From NCBI RefSeq assembly GCF_000003815.2, contig NC_049991.1, positions 7,868,976 through 7,932,975 on the forward strand: a stretch of DNA of 64,000 bases, written 5' to 3'. Positions 63,700 to 64,000 of the stretch are shown here, one piece after another; the first letter of the stretch is position 1, and every line of letters begins with the position of its first letter. The translations under genes and the position numbers were made by a program. The notes below the pieces were generated by a model. That model did no database searches. It saw only the letters and a program-made list of their open reading frames with translations, and was not told the DNA's origin. This DNA comes from Branchiostoma floridae (Eukaryota > Chordata > Leptocardii > Amphioxiformes > Branchiostomatidae).

Positions 63700-63790
63700 T
63701 GAATGCTCATAAGACCTTTAATGATTTAGACCACGGTTGGGTTTGACTTACCTTGATTCACAGTGGAACATTCCTACGAAAATGGCGGCT
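63700..63790. promoter_or_regulatory. Candidate bidirectional promoter of PIGQ and the 63782 gene
   Basis: PIGQ's predicted donor (63752, minus) and the ATG of the plus-strand gene (63782) are only 30 bp apart, so both transcripts must start in or across this interval. The ATG sits in ACGAAAATGGCGGC, a YY1-type word often found at start sites of housekeeping genes. No TATA box is seen. Confidence 0.45.
63752..63790 (-). other. PIGQ: Predicted 5' non-coding exon 1 of PIGQ
   Basis: On the minus strand CTGTGAATCAAG is followed by GTAAGTC, a full consensus donor (exon end 63752). Splicing to the acceptor at 62928 would remove an 824-bp intron and put this 5' leader before the PIGQ ATG. The transcription start is unknown, so the upper limit is arbitrary. 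An upstream ATG out of frame with the main start would be included if transcription begins above about 63772. Confidence 0.5.
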
Positions 63791-64000
63791 GATTTGTCGA
63801 AACGCACGGAGCAGGATAAGAAAATTTCTCCAGCTCTTGGCTTGCACGAGTACGCCGAGGCTTCCCATGGAGATGCAGGCGATGCTGTCGTCAAGGGGAG
63901 CAGTCTGGAGTACTTTGAAGAGGCTGAAGAAATCGTGGGGCTGATAAACTCCATCCCAAATGTCGCCGGGGACCTCATTCCCATGGAGATGGCGTTGGAG
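63782..64000 (+). CDS. N-terminus of an unrecognised protein, runs off window
   Basis: An ATG in the context GAAAATGGCGGCTG opens 73 codons without a stop up to the window end (starts MAADLSKRTEQDKK, ends LIPMEMALE). The peptide is acidic and probably helical (SSLEYFEEAEEIVGLINSIP), with no signal peptide or membrane segment. A polar MAA start, G/C-rich codons and the head-to-head position beside PIGQ support a real first exon. I do not recognise the family. The frame begins after a possible plus-strand acceptor (TTGATTCACAG, ending 63763), so an upstream non-coding exon is also possible. Confidence 0.7.
   Translation, partial: MAADLSKRTEQDKKISPALGLHEYAEASHGDAGDAVVKGSSLEYFEEAEEIVGLINSIPNVAGDLIPMEMALE

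Overview
The window reads as nuclear DNA of a metazoan, most plausibly an invertebrate deuterostome such as amphioxus (inference). It has genes with short exons and GT-AG introns, a clear PIGQ orthologue, a leucine-rich-repeat (LRR) receptor of a type expanded in amphioxus, two non-LTR retrotransposon fragments and several satellite arrays. No prokaryotic or viral gene organisation was seen. Ten runs of N interrupt the assembly: 4130-4229, 5865-6652, 8295-8560, 17737-18083, 26338-26437, 33899-33998, 37335-37858, 38554-38818, 47772-47871 and 48858-49778.

Layout. 1-21304 is a tandem array of a 199-bp satellite (Sat-1) that grows in 7-bp steps. 21305-26337 is a repeat cassette (copy A), interrupted by a retrotransposon with an RNase H domain. 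27297-31834 is a foldback element: inverted arrays of a 70-bp unit, each unit itself palindromic, around a 1.47-kb loop; a second retrotransposon fragment sits inside its left array. 32852-41860 is a second satellite (Sat-2, 214-bp unit), fused directly to Sat-1. 41861-46900 alternates Sat-1 pieces with cassette copies D and B. 46901-50528 is largely unassigned and includes a 921-bp gap. 50529-53715 is cassette copy C, carrying an 881-bp TA-flanked palindromic transposon.

The right end is genic. A plus-strand LRR-EGF-transmembrane protein (54240-56892, three coding exons, 723 aa when joined) converges on PIGQ (minus strand, 62913-57529, ten coding exons, 554 aa when joined). PIGQ's predicted 5' non-coding exon lies head-to-head with a new plus-strand gene whose ATG is at 63782 and which runs off the window.

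The cassette copies give a relative history. A 348-bp reverse-oriented retrotransposon remnant with a 10-bp target duplication is shared by copies A and C, and its tail end is present in B. The 1.7-kb retrotransposon and a 108-bp hairpin MITE are only in A, and the TA palindrome is only in C. Sat-1 abuts cassette sequence at every end of the cassette-associated arrays that can be read, which suggests the satellite was spread by, or amplified from, the mobile cassette (inference).
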